Assembly: GCA_964401685.1 (NCBI GenBank)
Contig: CAYNZH010000001.1
Coordinates: forward strand, 62,001-126,000
Length of the DNA: 64,000 nt
Direction of reading: 5' to 3'
From: DASRQK01 sp964401685
GTDB taxonomy: Bacteria > Bacteroidota > Bacteroidia > Sphingobacteriales > Sphingobacteriaceae
Position numbers and translations under genes: made by a program. The notes under the pieces are model-generated. The model made no database searches. It was given only the letters and a program-made list of their open reading frames with translations, and had not been told where the DNA came from. Of this stretch, positions 34,198 through 43,646 are shown piece after piece; positions within the stretch are counted from its first letter, which is position 1; every line of letters starts with the position of its first letter.

Positions 34198-36069
34198 ATG
34201 ATTAAATCTAAGGAACACCCTGGGATCATTCGGCGATTGCCTGAAGCGGTTGCTAATCAAATTGCTGCGGGAGAGGTTGTGCAACGCCCGGCGTCTGCCG
34301 TCAAAGAGCTGATCGAGAACGCAATTGATGCTGGAGCAGACCGCATTCAACTATTCGTTCGCGATGCGGGCAAAACCCTGCTCCAAGTCATAGACAATGG
34401 CAGCGGTATGCTGGAGGAGGATGCAATCATAAGTTTTCAACGCCATGCAACCTCCAAGATCAGAAAAGCCGAGGATCTGTTTGCCATTCGCTCTATGGGG
34501 TTTAGGGGAGAGGCCCTGGCTTCCATTGCGGCGATTGCTCAGGTAGAGTTAAAAACACGTCGCTACGAGGACGAGCTTGGTGCGCTGATCCGTGTCGAAG
34601 GCTCTGAAATCGTGCACAGGGAGCCGACCGCAGCGTCGCCCGGAACCAGTATTTCGGTCAAAAACCTGTTTTACAATATCCCTGCGCGGCGGAATTTTCT
34701 CAAAAGCAATCCGGTCGAAATGCGGCATATCGTGGATGAGTTTCATCGCTGTGCACTCGCTCATCCAGAAATACATTTTTCTTTTCACAGTGAAGGCAAC
34801 GAAATTTATCACCTTCCGAGTGGCACGCTGAAACAACGTATCGTCCATCTTTTTGGCAAAAATTACAACGAAAGGCTGGTTCCGATCACCGAAGATACCA
34901 CAATCATCCGGCTGAGAGGCTTTATAGGCAAACCAAACTATGCAAAACGTACGCGAGGGGAGCAGTTTTTCTTTGTAAACAAGAGATTTATCAAGGACTC
35001 ATACTTGCATCATGCAATCATGAACGCGTATGCCGAGGTTTTGCAGCCGGACACCTTTCCCCTGTATGTTTTGTTTATCGATATTGACCCCGGGAAAATT
35101 GACATTAACGTGCATCCGACCAAGACCGAGATTAAATATGAAGATGAGCGCGCGATTTACGCGATCGTTCGGTCTGCTGTAAGACGGTCTCTCGGACATT
35201 TTCACATCACGCCGAGCATCGATTTCGATCAGGAAACGGGATTGTCCCACTTGATGGAGTCGCAGGCGGATAAGGGGGAAATCAAGGCTCCGCAAATCGC
35301 CTTCAATCCCGAGTTCAATCCTTTTTCCGCTGACAACGACAAAGCCGAGGGACGAAGCAGGAACGAAAGGCAAGAAAACTGGGACACCCTGTACAAAATC
35401 ACCCAGAGCGTTGAGTCCCGACAGCTGGACCTGACTCACGAATCCACGAATTTTGAGGAATCGCTGACAGAGCCCGAGCAAGAGCCGGAGAAAAACATCT
35501 CAAATCGCTTATTTCAGCTGCATCGCAAGTATATCATTTCACAGGTACACTCGGGTTTTCTACTGATAGACCAGCAAGCTGCACACGAGAGAATTCTTTA
35601 CGAGCACTTTCTATCGCTTTTGGAATCGAGACGGGGCAGCAGTCAGCGCAGCCTTTTCCCTCAGACACTACATTTCAACGGCGGAGACGCCGCGCTCGTT
35701 GAGGAACTCCTGCCAGAGATCGAAGCGCTGGGTTTTCAACTCAGTTACCTAGGCAAAAACACTTACGTCGTCGAAGGAATTCCCGCTGACCTACACAAAG
35801 CCCTCAACGAAAAAGAGGTGTTTGAGCAGCTTCTCGAAGACTTTAAGAACAACAAAGCGCAACTCAAACTTTCGACCCGAGACAACCTGGCCCGGAGTTT
35901 GGCGAAAAGTGCCGCGATCAAAGAGGGGACAGCCCTCGAGCCCAGTGAAATGGCTGAACTAATCGACAAGCTTTTCGCTTGCCAGTCCGCAAATATGTCC
36001 ATTTACGGCCGGCCGGTAATCCTGACTTTCACCATGAAAGAGTTGCTCAGCCGTTTCGAAAAACAGTAA
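34198..36069 (+). CDS. mutL: DNA mismatch repair protein MutL
   Basis: Links MutS recognition to strand removal. The 623-residue protein starts at ATG 34198 (an upstream TTG gives only MCF). The GHKL ATPase motifs are intact: VANQIAAGEVVQRPASAVKELIENAIDAGA, DNGSGM, SMGFRGEALASIAA. The C-terminal dimer and nuclease domain holds DQQAAHERILYE, close to the DQHA(x)2E(x)4E endonuclease motif with Gln for His, and SIYGRPVIL where nuclease-competent MutL often reads CPHGRP. First gene of a run with two rhomboids and a phosphatase-fold hydrolase. Confidence 0.96.
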   Translation: MIKSKEHPGIIRRLPEAVANQIAAGEVVQRPASAVKELIENAIDAGADRIQLFVRDAGKTLLQVIDNGSGMLEEDAIISFQRHATSKIRKAEDLFAIRSMGFRGEALASIAAIAQVELKTRRYEDELGALIRVEGSEIVHREPTAASPGTSISVKNLFYNIPARRNFLKSNPVEMRHIVDEFHRCALAHPEIHFSFHSEGNEIYHLPSGTLKQRIVHLFGKNYNERLVPITEDTTIIRLRGFIGKPNYAKRTRGEQFFFVNKRFIKDSYLHHAIMNAYAEVLQPDTFPLYVLFIDIDPGKIDINVHPTKTEIKYEDERAIYAIVRSAVRRSLGHFHITPSIDFDQETGLSHLMESQADKGEIKAPQIAFNPEFNPFSADNDKAEGRSRNERQENWDTLYKITQSVESRQLDLTHESTNFEESLTEPEQEPEKNISNRLFQLHRKYIISQVHSGFLLIDQQAAHERILYEHFLSLLESRRGSSQRSLFPQTLHFNGGDAALVEELLPEIEALGFQLSYLGKNTYVVEGIPADLHKALNEKEVFEQLLEDFKNNKAQLKLSTRDNLARSLAKSAAIKEGTALEPSEMAELIDKLFACQSANMSIYGRPVILTFTMKELLSRFEKQ

Positions 36070-36080
36070 AAACCTGAAAA

Positions 36081-36812
36081 ATGACCAACATGAACACTCC
36101 ATTTGCCGCCATACCCCCAGTTGTAAAAAACCTGTTGATACTAAACATCATCTGCTTTGTAGGAACCTTCATTTTCGTGGATGCAAACAGGCTATTCGGT
36201 GTATACTACCCTGACTCACCATTTTTCAGGGTGTGGCAGATCATTACATATATGTTTATGCACGGATCTTTTATGCACCTCCTGCTGAACATGTTTATAC
36301 TATTTATGTTTGGCCCGGTCATAGAGCAAATGCTGGGATCTAAACGGTTTCTGAACTTCTATCTGATCACTGGACTGGGTGCACTCGCACTGCAGTTTCT
36401 GGTGCAAGGACTCGAGGTTTATAGCATCACAGGGACATTCACTGCCGGAGATTATCTTCGGTTTGAAATGCTGGAGAACAGGGTCTACAGCAATCATCCG
36501 GCGCTCGACTCCGAGGGCTTTCTCAAGCTGAGAACAATTTATGCCACCACCATGGTCGGAGCCTCGGGTGCGATTTTTGGAATTTTGATCGCTTTCGGCA
36601 TTCTGTTTCCAAACACTCCTTTATATTTAATGTTTATTCCAGTACCCATAAAAGCAAAGTATTTTATAGCAGGATATATCGTATTCGAATTATACATGGG
36701 CCTCTCAAGGTCGGGGTCGTCGATAGCACATTTTGCCCATCTCGGCGGTGCGTTATTTGGCTTTATTTTGATTAAATTGTGGCGGGTAAAAAGACCGGGA
36801 TACTGGTCCTAA
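36081..36812 (+). CDS. Rhomboid-family intramembrane serine protease (first of two)
   Basis: A polytopic serine protease that cuts membrane proteins. Six helices fit in 243 residues. The catalytic serine is in VGASGAIFG and the histidine in HFAHLGGALFGF; the L1-loop motif MFMHGSFMHLLLNMFILF is standard. A long loop (TFTAGDYLRFEMLENRVYSN) is inserted before the catalytic helix. It starts 11 bases after mutL. Confidence 0.92.
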   Translation: MTNMNTPFAAIPPVVKNLLILNIICFVGTFIFVDANRLFGVYYPDSPFFRVWQIITYMFMHGSFMHLLLNMFILFMFGPVIEQMLGSKRFLNFYLITGLGALALQFLVQGLEVYSITGTFTAGDYLRFEMLENRVYSNHPALDSEGFLKLRTIYATTMVGASGAIFGILIAFGILFPNTPLYLMFIPVPIKAKYFIAGYIVFELYMGLSRSGSSIAHFAHLGGALFGFILIKLWRVKRPGYWS

Positions 36813-36824
36813 TCTTTTACAGAC

Positions 36825-37724
36825 ATGAGGAAACCAACGCTTATTGCAGATTTAAAATACAAGGCTTTTCAAAGCAATAATCCTTTGTATCTTTTTATTG
36901 CTATAAACGTACTGCTTTTTCTGGCCATTCATGTCGTGCGACTGCTCGGTGTTTTTGGATTGTTTCCGGCAGGCTGGGACGGCTATTTTCTGTGGTTTTT
37001 TCAACTCCCCGCTTCCTTTGGAGACGCTGTTTACAGGCCATGGACCCTGCTGACCTATATGTTCACCCAGGTAGGATTCTTCCACCTGCTTTTCAATATG
37101 CTTTGGCTGTTCTGGATGGGGCAAATATTTATGGATTTCCTGAGCCGCAGGCAGTTTATAGGCGTCTATCTGTTGGGGGGGTTGGTTGGCGCGCTCATGT
37201 TTTTGCTGGCGTACAATCTTCTTCCTTTTTTTGAGCCTTACCGCTTTTCACATGTCTTAATCGGATCCTCGGCCAGCGTCAGCGCAGTCATCTTTGCGAT
37301 CGCCACCCTGGTACCCAATTATAGCATTCGAATGCTTTTTTTCGGGAATGTGAAGCTGAAGTACCTCGCACTTGTTTTTATTATTTTGGACGTTCTAGGT
37401 TTGGGCGGCTCCAATACTGGAGGTAGCATAGCCCATATTGGCGGAGCAATTTTTGGTTTCATCTATATCAAACAGCTTCAAAAAGGCAACGACTTTTCAG
37501 AAATATTCAAGTTGAAACGCAAAAAGCGTTTGAAAGTCGTCAGAAGCAAAGCAGCCGGGAGAGGAGGGGGCCAGCCAGGAAGTCAAAACTTTGGGCCAAC
37601 AGCTGTGAACCAAGATGAAATCGATAAAATTCTCGATAAGATTTCCCAAAATGGTTATGATAGTTTGACCAAAAGCGAGAAAGAGCTTTTATTTAAAGCA
37701 AGTAAACAGGAACAGAGCGACTGA
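36825..37724 (+). CDS. Rhomboid-family intramembrane serine protease (second of two)
   Basis: 299 residues, with the same layout as its neighbour: FTQVGFFHLLFNMLWLFWMG loop and helix, catalytic serine in IGSSASVSAVIF, and histidine in IAHIGGAIFGF. After the last helix comes a basic stretch (KLKRKKRLKVVR) and a small C-terminal domain (DEIDKILDKISQNGYDSLTK), a cytoplasmic tail common in Bacteroidota rhomboids. The tandem may be a duplication, but the two are quite divergent. 12 bases separate them. Confidence 0.9.
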   Translation: MRKPTLIADLKYKAFQSNNPLYLFIAINVLLFLAIHVVRLLGVFGLFPAGWDGYFLWFFQLPASFGDAVYRPWTLLTYMFTQVGFFHLLFNMLWLFWMGQIFMDFLSRRQFIGVYLLGGLVGALMFLLAYNLLPFFEPYRFSHVLIGSSASVSAVIFAIATLVPNYSIRMLFFGNVKLKYLALVFIILDVLGLGGSNTGGSIAHIGGAIFGFIYIKQLQKGNDFSEIFKLKRKKRLKVVRSKAAGRGGGQPGSQNFGPTAVNQDEIDKILDKISQNGYDSLTKSEKELLFKASKQEQSD

Positions 37725-37726
37725 CC

Positions 37727-38827
37727 ATGCGTAAGTTTTTAAAATCGTCCTTTCTGAGTATTCAGATTTTCTTTGCGGTACTCTTACTCTTGAGTTACCT
37801 TGCTCCTAAAGTAAATCCAAATGCCTTCTGGCCTATTGCTTTTTTGGGAATGGCTTTTCTGCCTCTTTTTGTGATCAACCTCCTTTTCTTTCTGTGGTGG
37901 GCAATACAAAAAAGGTATTATGCGTTGATTTCTTTGATCGCACTTGTCATGGGATGGGGGACGCTCAAGGATCATTTCGGGTTCAATTATTTCGATAAGC
38001 GACCAGCGGCAGGACACGAGGAAAGTCTGAGGGTCTTGAGTTACAATGTTCATCTTTTTAGAGCCAAGAATCAGGCCAGCAGCGAACCTTCGATTCTCGA
38101 GGATGTATATCAGCTTGTCGACGAAAATGCACCGTCAATCGTTTGCTTGCAAGAGTTCTATACGCGTCACCGAGGGAAATATCAGATCGCCGAGCATTTT
38201 AAAACGCAATTGGGGCTGCCACACCAGTACTTTCATCCCGTAGCAAAAAACGAGCATGAATCGTATGGGCTGGCAATATTTTCTAAATTTCCCATCGTAG
38301 GGTCAGGACATTTGCCTGCTTTCGAAAATGGTGTGAACAGCATCATTTTTGCCGACATACAATATAAAGATACGGTCATTCGGGTGTATAATGTCCACCT
38401 TCGGTCATTTGGCTTCGTAAAAGAGGACTATGATTTTATCCGAAAACCCACCGGGACAATTGAGACAGATATGGCTGCCACACGAAAAATCGGCTCCCGG
38501 CTGAAGAGTGGTTTCCAGGTGCGGAGCGAGCAAGCGCTTTCGCTAAAAGATCACCTTTCTCAGGTTTCGACGCCTTATATTATCATGGGCGACTTCAATG
38601 ATACACCACTCTCCTTTGCTGTAGGCCAGGTGAAAAAGGGGTTGAAAAACACGTTTCTGGAGAAAGGGCGAGGATGGGGCGTAACTTACAATGGAGATTT
38701 CCCAAATTTTCAGATCGATTATATCTTTAACACCCTGGATTTCGCGGTAGCCGACTATGGAATCATCAAGAAAAAAAGCTCCGACCACTACCCAGTATGG
38801 GCCGATTTGAGCTTGCAAAGCGAATAA
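37727..38827 (+). CDS. Endonuclease/exonuclease/phosphatase-family protein, membrane-anchored
   Basis: A 366-residue EEP-fold hydrolase. Three helices (residues 5-85) anchor it. The catalytic domain follows: LRVLSYNVHLF, CLQEFYT (metal-binding Glu), IMGDFNDTPLS, and SSDHYPVWADL with the active-site Asp-His pair. Related proteins cut phosphodiesters or phosphomonoesters in nucleic acids, lipids or inositol; the substrate cannot be told. Two bases follow the second rhomboid gene. Confidence 0.9.
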   Translation: MRKFLKSSFLSIQIFFAVLLLLSYLAPKVNPNAFWPIAFLGMAFLPLFVINLLFFLWWAIQKRYYALISLIALVMGWGTLKDHFGFNYFDKRPAAGHEESLRVLSYNVHLFRAKNQASSEPSILEDVYQLVDENAPSIVCLQEFYTRHRGKYQIAEHFKTQLGLPHQYFHPVAKNEHESYGLAIFSKFPIVGSGHLPAFENGVNSIIFADIQYKDTVIRVYNVHLRSFGFVKEDYDFIRKPTGTIETDMAATRKIGSRLKSGFQVRSEQALSLKDHLSQVSTPYIIMGDFNDTPLSFAVGQVKKGLKNTFLEKGRGWGVTYNGDFPNFQIDYIFNTLDFAVADYGIIKKKSSDHYPVWADLSLQSE

Positions 38828-38828
38828 A

Positions 38829-40415
38829 TCACCAAAGTTCTTCGGCAAGGGGGGTTAACTGCTCGAGTGCGGCGGCGACCACCGGATCACGCCGGTTTTT
38901 AATTTTGAAATAAGCATCGCTGCCGAAGTAATACCTTCCCAGGAGAGCCTCTATCTCGGCACTCAGCTGTTCCTTGGCGCGCCGGGTCTCAGCGGGTTTG
39001 ATCTCCAGCCCTCTGGTCTCGATGAAATCCAAGAATCCCTGGTATTCTTCCTGGGGTAAAAAATATCCCCTTAAGTATTGTTCAACGGAGTAGGCCGGTG
39101 AGCCTATTGCCAAACGGGTATACACGTATTCAGGAATCAATCTGAGTTCAGATATTTTATCAAATAGCGCCTGATCGGCCCACAGGGTGCTCTCAACGTG
39201 GATATCGGGGATAACGCCCCCAGCAGAGGTGTCTGCGCCTCCGAGGGACTGGTCAACGTTCAAATTCTTTGGAGTAGGAGTGACCGGTCCAGGATTCACA
39301 ACGGGCTTCTGATCCTGATCTGGGCGTTGAATATTCCGCCCCAAGGGTGTGAAATACCGTGCAACGGTTAGGTTGAGCGCGGCTCCATCGCCGAACCCGA
39401 AGCGAGCCTGGACCAAGCCCTTTCCAAACGAGGGCGATCCAATGATGAGGCCCCTCTGATGGTCTTGAATCGCGGCTGCGACAATTTCGGAGGAGGACGC
39501 TGACTCGTTGTCTATCAAAATCACGAGACCTCCGTCTAGAAAAACGCCGTCTCCCGTGGAAAAGTATCCTTTGCGTCCTGCATTTCGTCCCTCAGTATAT
39601 ACGATAGGCAAGTCGCCCTCCAGAAACTGACTTGCCAGTTCCAAAGCCCCTGCGAAGTAGCCGCCGCGGTTGCCACGCAAGTCCAAAATCAAATCCTGGG
39701 CCCCCTCCTTGAGTAACCACTCCATCTTTTGTTGAAAATCTTGGACAGTTCGCGAGCCAAAGGCTTTAATTTTCACATAAGCAGTTCCAGGAGCGATGAG
39801 GTAAGCCGCATCAATGCTGCCAATTTCCATTTTGTCCCTGGTCACTTTAAGCGGAAAAGGCAGCTCCAGTTCATCGCGAAGAATAGACAGCTCCATGACG
39901 CTCCCGCGCCTCCCGATAATTTGTTTCTCCAGATCCTCCTCGGTCACTTTCACGCCTGCTATATTGGTGCCGTTGACGGCAAGGATTTTATCGCCCACCT
40001 TCAAGCCTGCCTGCTGCGCCGGCCCACCTTGTATGAGACCAACAGTCAACAATGTGTCGTTCAGCAAATAATATTCAACACCAATGCCATCAAAACTGCC
40101 TTCCAACGCCTGGGTGCGATCCCGGGCTTCTCTTGGAGAAAGGTATTCAGAGTGAGAATCCAAATGGCCCACCAGCTCACTCAATACCAGTTGTTGCAGG
40201 CTGTCCAGGTTGACACTGTCCACATAATTGTCGCCGATCAGATCCAATGTCTGCCGGATCTTGTCCGATCGATCAGAAATGCCCAGAGGAATCAGCGCAG
40301 TCCTCGACGTGTGCTGATTTTCATCGACATAATTTTGACCCAATAAAATTCCCAACAGCAAAACACCTGCGTAGGTGACTGCGATCCAAATGTTCCGCTT
40401 TGTACTATTCTCCAT
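38829..40415 (-). CDS. C-terminal processing protease (S41, CtpA-like)
   Basis: A periplasmic serine protease of 528 residues. One N-terminal helix (IAVTYAGVLLLGILLG), a PDZ domain at about 95-180 (GLIQGGPAQQAGLKVGDKIL), then the S41 core with the catalytic Ser in NESASSSEIVAAA and the Lys in SPSFGKGLVQ. The C-terminal part (QKPVVNPGPVTPTP onward, then LSAEIEALLGRYYFG) is the extra domain usual in Bacteroidota members. The stop lies one base from the stop of the EEP gene. Confidence 0.94.
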   Translation of the reverse strand: MENSTKRNIWIAVTYAGVLLLGILLGQNYVDENQHTSRTALIPLGISDRSDKIRQTLDLIGDNYVDSVNLDSLQQLVLSELVGHLDSHSEYLSPREARDRTQALEGSFDGIGVEYYLLNDTLLTVGLIQGGPAQQAGLKVGDKILAVNGTNIAGVKVTEEDLEKQIIGRRGSVMELSILRDELELPFPLKVTRDKMEIGSIDAAYLIAPGTAYVKIKAFGSRTVQDFQQKMEWLLKEGAQDLILDLRGNRGGYFAGALELASQFLEGDLPIVYTEGRNAGRKGYFSTGDGVFLDGGLVILIDNESASSSEIVAAAIQDHQRGLIIGSPSFGKGLVQARFGFGDGAALNLTVARYFTPLGRNIQRPDQDQKPVVNPGPVTPTPKNLNVDQSLGGADTSAGGVIPDIHVESTLWADQALFDKISELRLIPEYVYTRLAIGSPAYSVEQYLRGYFLPQEEYQGFLDFIETRGLEIKPAETRRAKEQLSAEIEALLGRYYFGSDAYFKIKNRRDPVVAAALEQLTPLAEELW

Positions 40416-40496
40416 GTCTGCTCAAAACCGATCAAACAACCCTTTCTCCTACGATTCTCGATCTTTTTTTACAAAAAAATTGTGCACATTTGTACT

Positions 40497-41063
40497 ATGC
40501 ATGAAATCGAACCATACTATAGATGGAGGGATGATTATATTGCTTCCGAAGACGAACTTTCCCCCTTTTACGGGTTAGAATACAACGAGTTCGAATTCGA
40601 CAAGCAAATTTACAACTTTCTTCTGCATCCCCAATGGGATTCTTTCGGTTCCAATACACTTTATTTGAAAATAATTTATTGCGATTATGAACGGGAAGCG
40701 GCGATAATAGAGCTGATCGGCGAGTGGAATGACGCCATTGACAATGATATCATGCTTCTTAAACGAGAAGTCATTGACCTGCTGATCGCAAATGGAATCA
40801 AAAAGTTTATTTTGCTGGGTGAAAACGTTTTGAATTTTCATCATTCAGATGACTGCTATTATGAGGAATGGTTCCAGGATGTCGAGGATGGCTGGATTGC
40901 GGGAGTGAATTTTCGCCCACATGTGATCGAAGAGTTCAGACAGCACAATATAGACTATTTCATCAATTTCGGGGGAATGTTAAATGACCTGAACTGGCGG
41001 AATCTCCGCCCGAAAAACGTGTTGAAAGTTGTTGAAGAGCAATTGAATAAACGTTTAAACTGA
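40497..41063 (+). CDS. Conserved hypothetical protein, acidic and soluble
   Basis: A 188-residue protein from ATG 40497 (an upstream GTG at 40482 adds five residues). It is acidic and aromatic, begins HEIEPYYRWRDDYIASEDE, and ends in a helix (LKVVEEQLNKRLN). The core alternates strand and helix in a Rossmann-like rhythm (IKKFILLGENVLNF, NIDYFINFGG). No signal peptide, membrane helix or motif is visible and I do not recognise a family. dusB follows 44 bases later on the same strand. Confidence 0.75.
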   Translation: MHEIEPYYRWRDDYIASEDELSPFYGLEYNEFEFDKQIYNFLLHPQWDSFGSNTLYLKIIYCDYEREAAIIELIGEWNDAIDNDIMLLKREVIDLLIANGIKKFILLGENVLNFHHSDDCYYEEWFQDVEDGWIAGVNFRPHVIEEFRQHNIDYFINFGGMLNDLNWRNLRPKNVLKVVEEQLNKRLN

Positions 41064-41083
41064 GGTTATTGCAATAATTTTCG

Positions 41084-41091
41084 TACTTTTG
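41084..41091 (+). promoter_or_regulatory. Candidate Bacteroidota -7 box upstream of dusB
   Basis: TACTTTTG fits TAnnTTTG and lies 16 bases before the ATG at 41108. There is no convincing -33 box, so the call is tentative. Confidence 0.3.
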
Positions 41092-41107
41092 TCCTTTGGA
41101 TAAAAGC

Positions 41108-42121
41108 ATGTCTGTCAAAATCGCACATATTGATCTGGGAGAATTTCCGTTGTTGCTAGCGCCCATGGAGGACGTGAGCGACCCGCCTTTTCGTTTTGTT
41201 TGCAAGCAACAGGGGGTCGATATGATGTACACGGAATTCATTTCATCCGAAGGACTGATCCGAGATGCTGCGAAAAGCCGCCAAAAACTGGATATTTTTG
41301 AGTACGAACGACCCATTGGCATTCAGATCTTTGGTTCTGATATAGATACAATGCGGGAGGCCACCGAAATCGCCACCCTCGCAAGGCCGGATCTGATCGA
41401 CATCAATTATGGGTGCCCAGTCAAAAATGTGGCTTGCCGAGGAGCAGGCGCGAGTCTGCTACAGGACATTGATAGAATGACGGCCATGACAAAGGCTGTT
41501 GTCGAAGCGACCGCCCTTCCAGTAACCGTCAAAACACGCCTCGGCTGGGACGACACCACCAAAAATGTTTACGAGGTCGCAGAGCGCCTTCAGGATGTTG
41601 GCATACACGCATTGACCATACACGGGCGCACCCGTGCGCAAATGTATAAAGGCGTGGCGGACTGGTCCATGATACGTGACATCAAAAGAAATCCTCGGGT
41701 TAAAATCCCCATTTTTGGAAATGGAGACGTCGACTCGGTGGACAAGGCTGTGGCCTGGAAACGCGAGTTTGAAGTCGATGGTATCATGATTGGGCGCGCA
41801 TCCATAGGTTATCCCTGGATTTTCCGGGAGATCAAACATTTTGTGGAGACAGGCGAATATTTATCGGGTCCAACTATTGCTGAACGCGTAGCTGTTTGCC
41901 GCACCCACCTTGAGAAATCCATACAATGGAAGGGTGACAGAACCGGGGTTTATGAAATGCGGAGGCACTACGCCAATTATTTTAAAGGCATTCCCCATTT
42001 CAAAGAGTACAGAATGAAATTGGTCAAGCTGGAAAACGTCGGAGACATCTTGGAAGTCTTGAGCGAAATCGACTACCGGTTTGCACATGCCGAACTTGAC
42101 CAGCCCCTGATCGTTGCCTAG
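41108..42121 (+). CDS. dusB: tRNA-dihydrouridine synthase
   Basis: A FMN-dependent TIM-barrel enzyme that reduces uridines in the tRNA D loop. From ATG 41108 (TTG 41096 adds four residues) it is 337 residues long. It shows LLLAPMEDVSDPPFR, the catalytic cysteine in DINYGCPVKNVACRGAGA, and the FMN/phosphate site KIPIFGNGDVDS and IGRASIGYPWIF. DusB class by overall similarity. The 3' end overlaps the convergent flippase gene by four bases. Confidence 0.95.
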   Translation: MSVKIAHIDLGEFPLLLAPMEDVSDPPFRFVCKQQGVDMMYTEFISSEGLIRDAAKSRQKLDIFEYERPIGIQIFGSDIDTMREATEIATLARPDLIDINYGCPVKNVACRGAGASLLQDIDRMTAMTKAVVEATALPVTVKTRLGWDDTTKNVYEVAERLQDVGIHALTIHGRTRAQMYKGVADWSMIRDIKRNPRVKIPIFGNGDVDSVDKAVAWKREFEVDGIMIGRASIGYPWIFREIKHFVETGEYLSGPTIAERVAVCRTHLEKSIQWKGDRTGVYEMRRHYANYFKGIPHFKEYRMKLVKLENVGDILEVLSEIDYRFAHAELDQPLIVA

Positions 42122-43635
42122 TTTTTCCTCAGAAAATACCTTTTCAGATTATTCTGTTCCAAATAAAGGCACGTCCCCACGAAAAGTAGCAATAAGGCAT
42201 TTCCCACCAAGACATTGCGCTGAAACACGTCGAAACTCAACCAACTGATCAGCGCGCCGGCTCCCAGATAAGCGAGGTTCTTGCGGGTATTATAGGGGAT
42301 GGCAAAGTTCTTTTGCCCCCAAAAGTAGGACAGCACGACCATGGAAGCATAGGCAATCAGTGTCACCCAAGCAGCCCCTACGTAGCTGAAGTGGGGAATG
42401 AGAAGCACATTGAGCACCACGGTTACCAAGGCGCCGATGCCGGCGATGTATAGCGCGTAGACCGTCTGATCCGACAGCTTGTACCAGATGGAAAGGTTCA
42501 TATAAATCCCCAACATGACGTAAGCCATTAGTAGTACGGGCACCACCTTGAGGCCAGACCAGAATTTGAGCTGCTCTTCTGGATCGCCGGACTCGATAAA
42601 GTATTTTATCCACTCTATATTGGCTGTCACGCCGACCATGCCAATGACCATCAAAATAATAAAGTAGTCCATGATGAGGGCATAGGTCTGCCGCGCATTG
42701 CTGTTCTTGGAATAATTAAAAAAGAAGGGTTCAGCGCCGAATCTGAAGGCCTGGGCGGCTATGCTCAGCAAAATTGCGAGCTTGGAAACTGCTCCGTAAA
42801 TTCCCAGATCACTCGCTGCAGATTCTTTGGGCACGAGCCAGGGAATGAGCACCATTTTGTCGATCAACTCATTGATAATAAATGAGATATTGGCAATCAA
42901 TATGGGAAAACTATAGCGCAGCATGCGCATTAACGAACGTTCGTTAATATGCCATTTGAAGGCTAGGAGCTCGGGGGCGAGCAGCAACAAGGTGCCGATG
43001 CTGGCGGCCAGGTTGGCAATAAAGACGTAGCCCAACCAGCCCGGGCGATACCACTTCTCAAACTGCATCCACTGCCAACTGGCCTGCTCAGCCATCCAGG
43101 GGAAGGCGACGATAAACACCAGGTTGAGCACTACAAAAATGCTGATATTCGTGATCTTGATCGCGGCAAATCTGCGAGCCTTCCCCTCGGCGCGGATTTT
43201 TGCAAACGGAACCACCGCGAGCGCGTCAGCAGCGAGAAATAGGGCAAAGAGCGTGACATAAAAGCGGAAATCCGCGCTATCGGCACCGTTCCCCAGCCAG
43301 GAAGCCAAGCCCCGCGAGATCGGATCCAAGAAAAGAAAAACCGTCAGCAGCATCAATCCGGTCGTGACCAGAGTGACGCTAAAACTTTGATTGTAAACGC
43401 GGGCCCTGTCCCCCTCATGTTTCTGCAAGAACCGGAAAAAAGTCGTCTCCATTCCGAAAGCAAGGAAGACATTGATTAGTGCTGCCCAACTGTAGAGATT
43501 GGTGAACACACCGTAGACGGCTGTCGGAAAACGGTTGACAAAGAGCGGTGTCAAAATAAAATTCAGCAGCCGAGCGACGATAGTGCTCACGCCATAAATC
43601 AGTGTATCCCCGGCAAATTTTCTTAAGACAGACAA
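42118..43635 (-). CDS. Polysaccharide flippase-like membrane protein (MOP family)
   Basis: A 505-residue inner-membrane protein with about 14 helices, of the Wzx/PST type that flips lipid-linked sugars. It begins with the family opening LRKFAGDTLIYGVSTIVARLLNFILTPLF. The loop FLQKHEGDRARVYNQSF follows the second helix pair. No genes for glycan assembly lie next to it; acylphosphatase precedes it by 11 bases. The sugar it moves cannot be told, and lipid II or O-antigen are both possible. Confidence 0.85.
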   Translation of the reverse strand: MSVLRKFAGDTLIYGVSTIVARLLNFILTPLFVNRFPTAVYGVFTNLYSWAALINVFLAFGMETTFFRFLQKHEGDRARVYNQSFSVTLVTTGLMLLTVFLFLDPISRGLASWLGNGADSADFRFYVTLFALFLAADALAVVPFAKIRAEGKARRFAAIKITNISIFVVLNLVFIVAFPWMAEQASWQWMQFEKWYRPGWLGYVFIANLAASIGTLLLLAPELLAFKWHINERSLMRMLRYSFPILIANISFIINELIDKMVLIPWLVPKESAASDLGIYGAVSKLAILLSIAAQAFRFGAEPFFFNYSKNSNARQTYALIMDYFIILMVIGMVGVTANIEWIKYFIESGDPEEQLKFWSGLKVVPVLLMAYVMLGIYMNLSIWYKLSDQTVYALYIAGIGALVTVVLNVLLIPHFSYVGAAWVTLIAYASMVVLSYFWGQKNFAIPYNTRKNLAYLGAGALISWLSFDVFQRNVLVGNALLLLFVGTCLYLEQNNLKRYFLRKN

Positions 43636-43646
43636 AATCTCGGGTT

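Noticed and set aside
39729..40346. 205-codon open frame on the plus strand
   Set aside because: Antisense to the CtpA-like protease, whose motifs are intact on the other strand.
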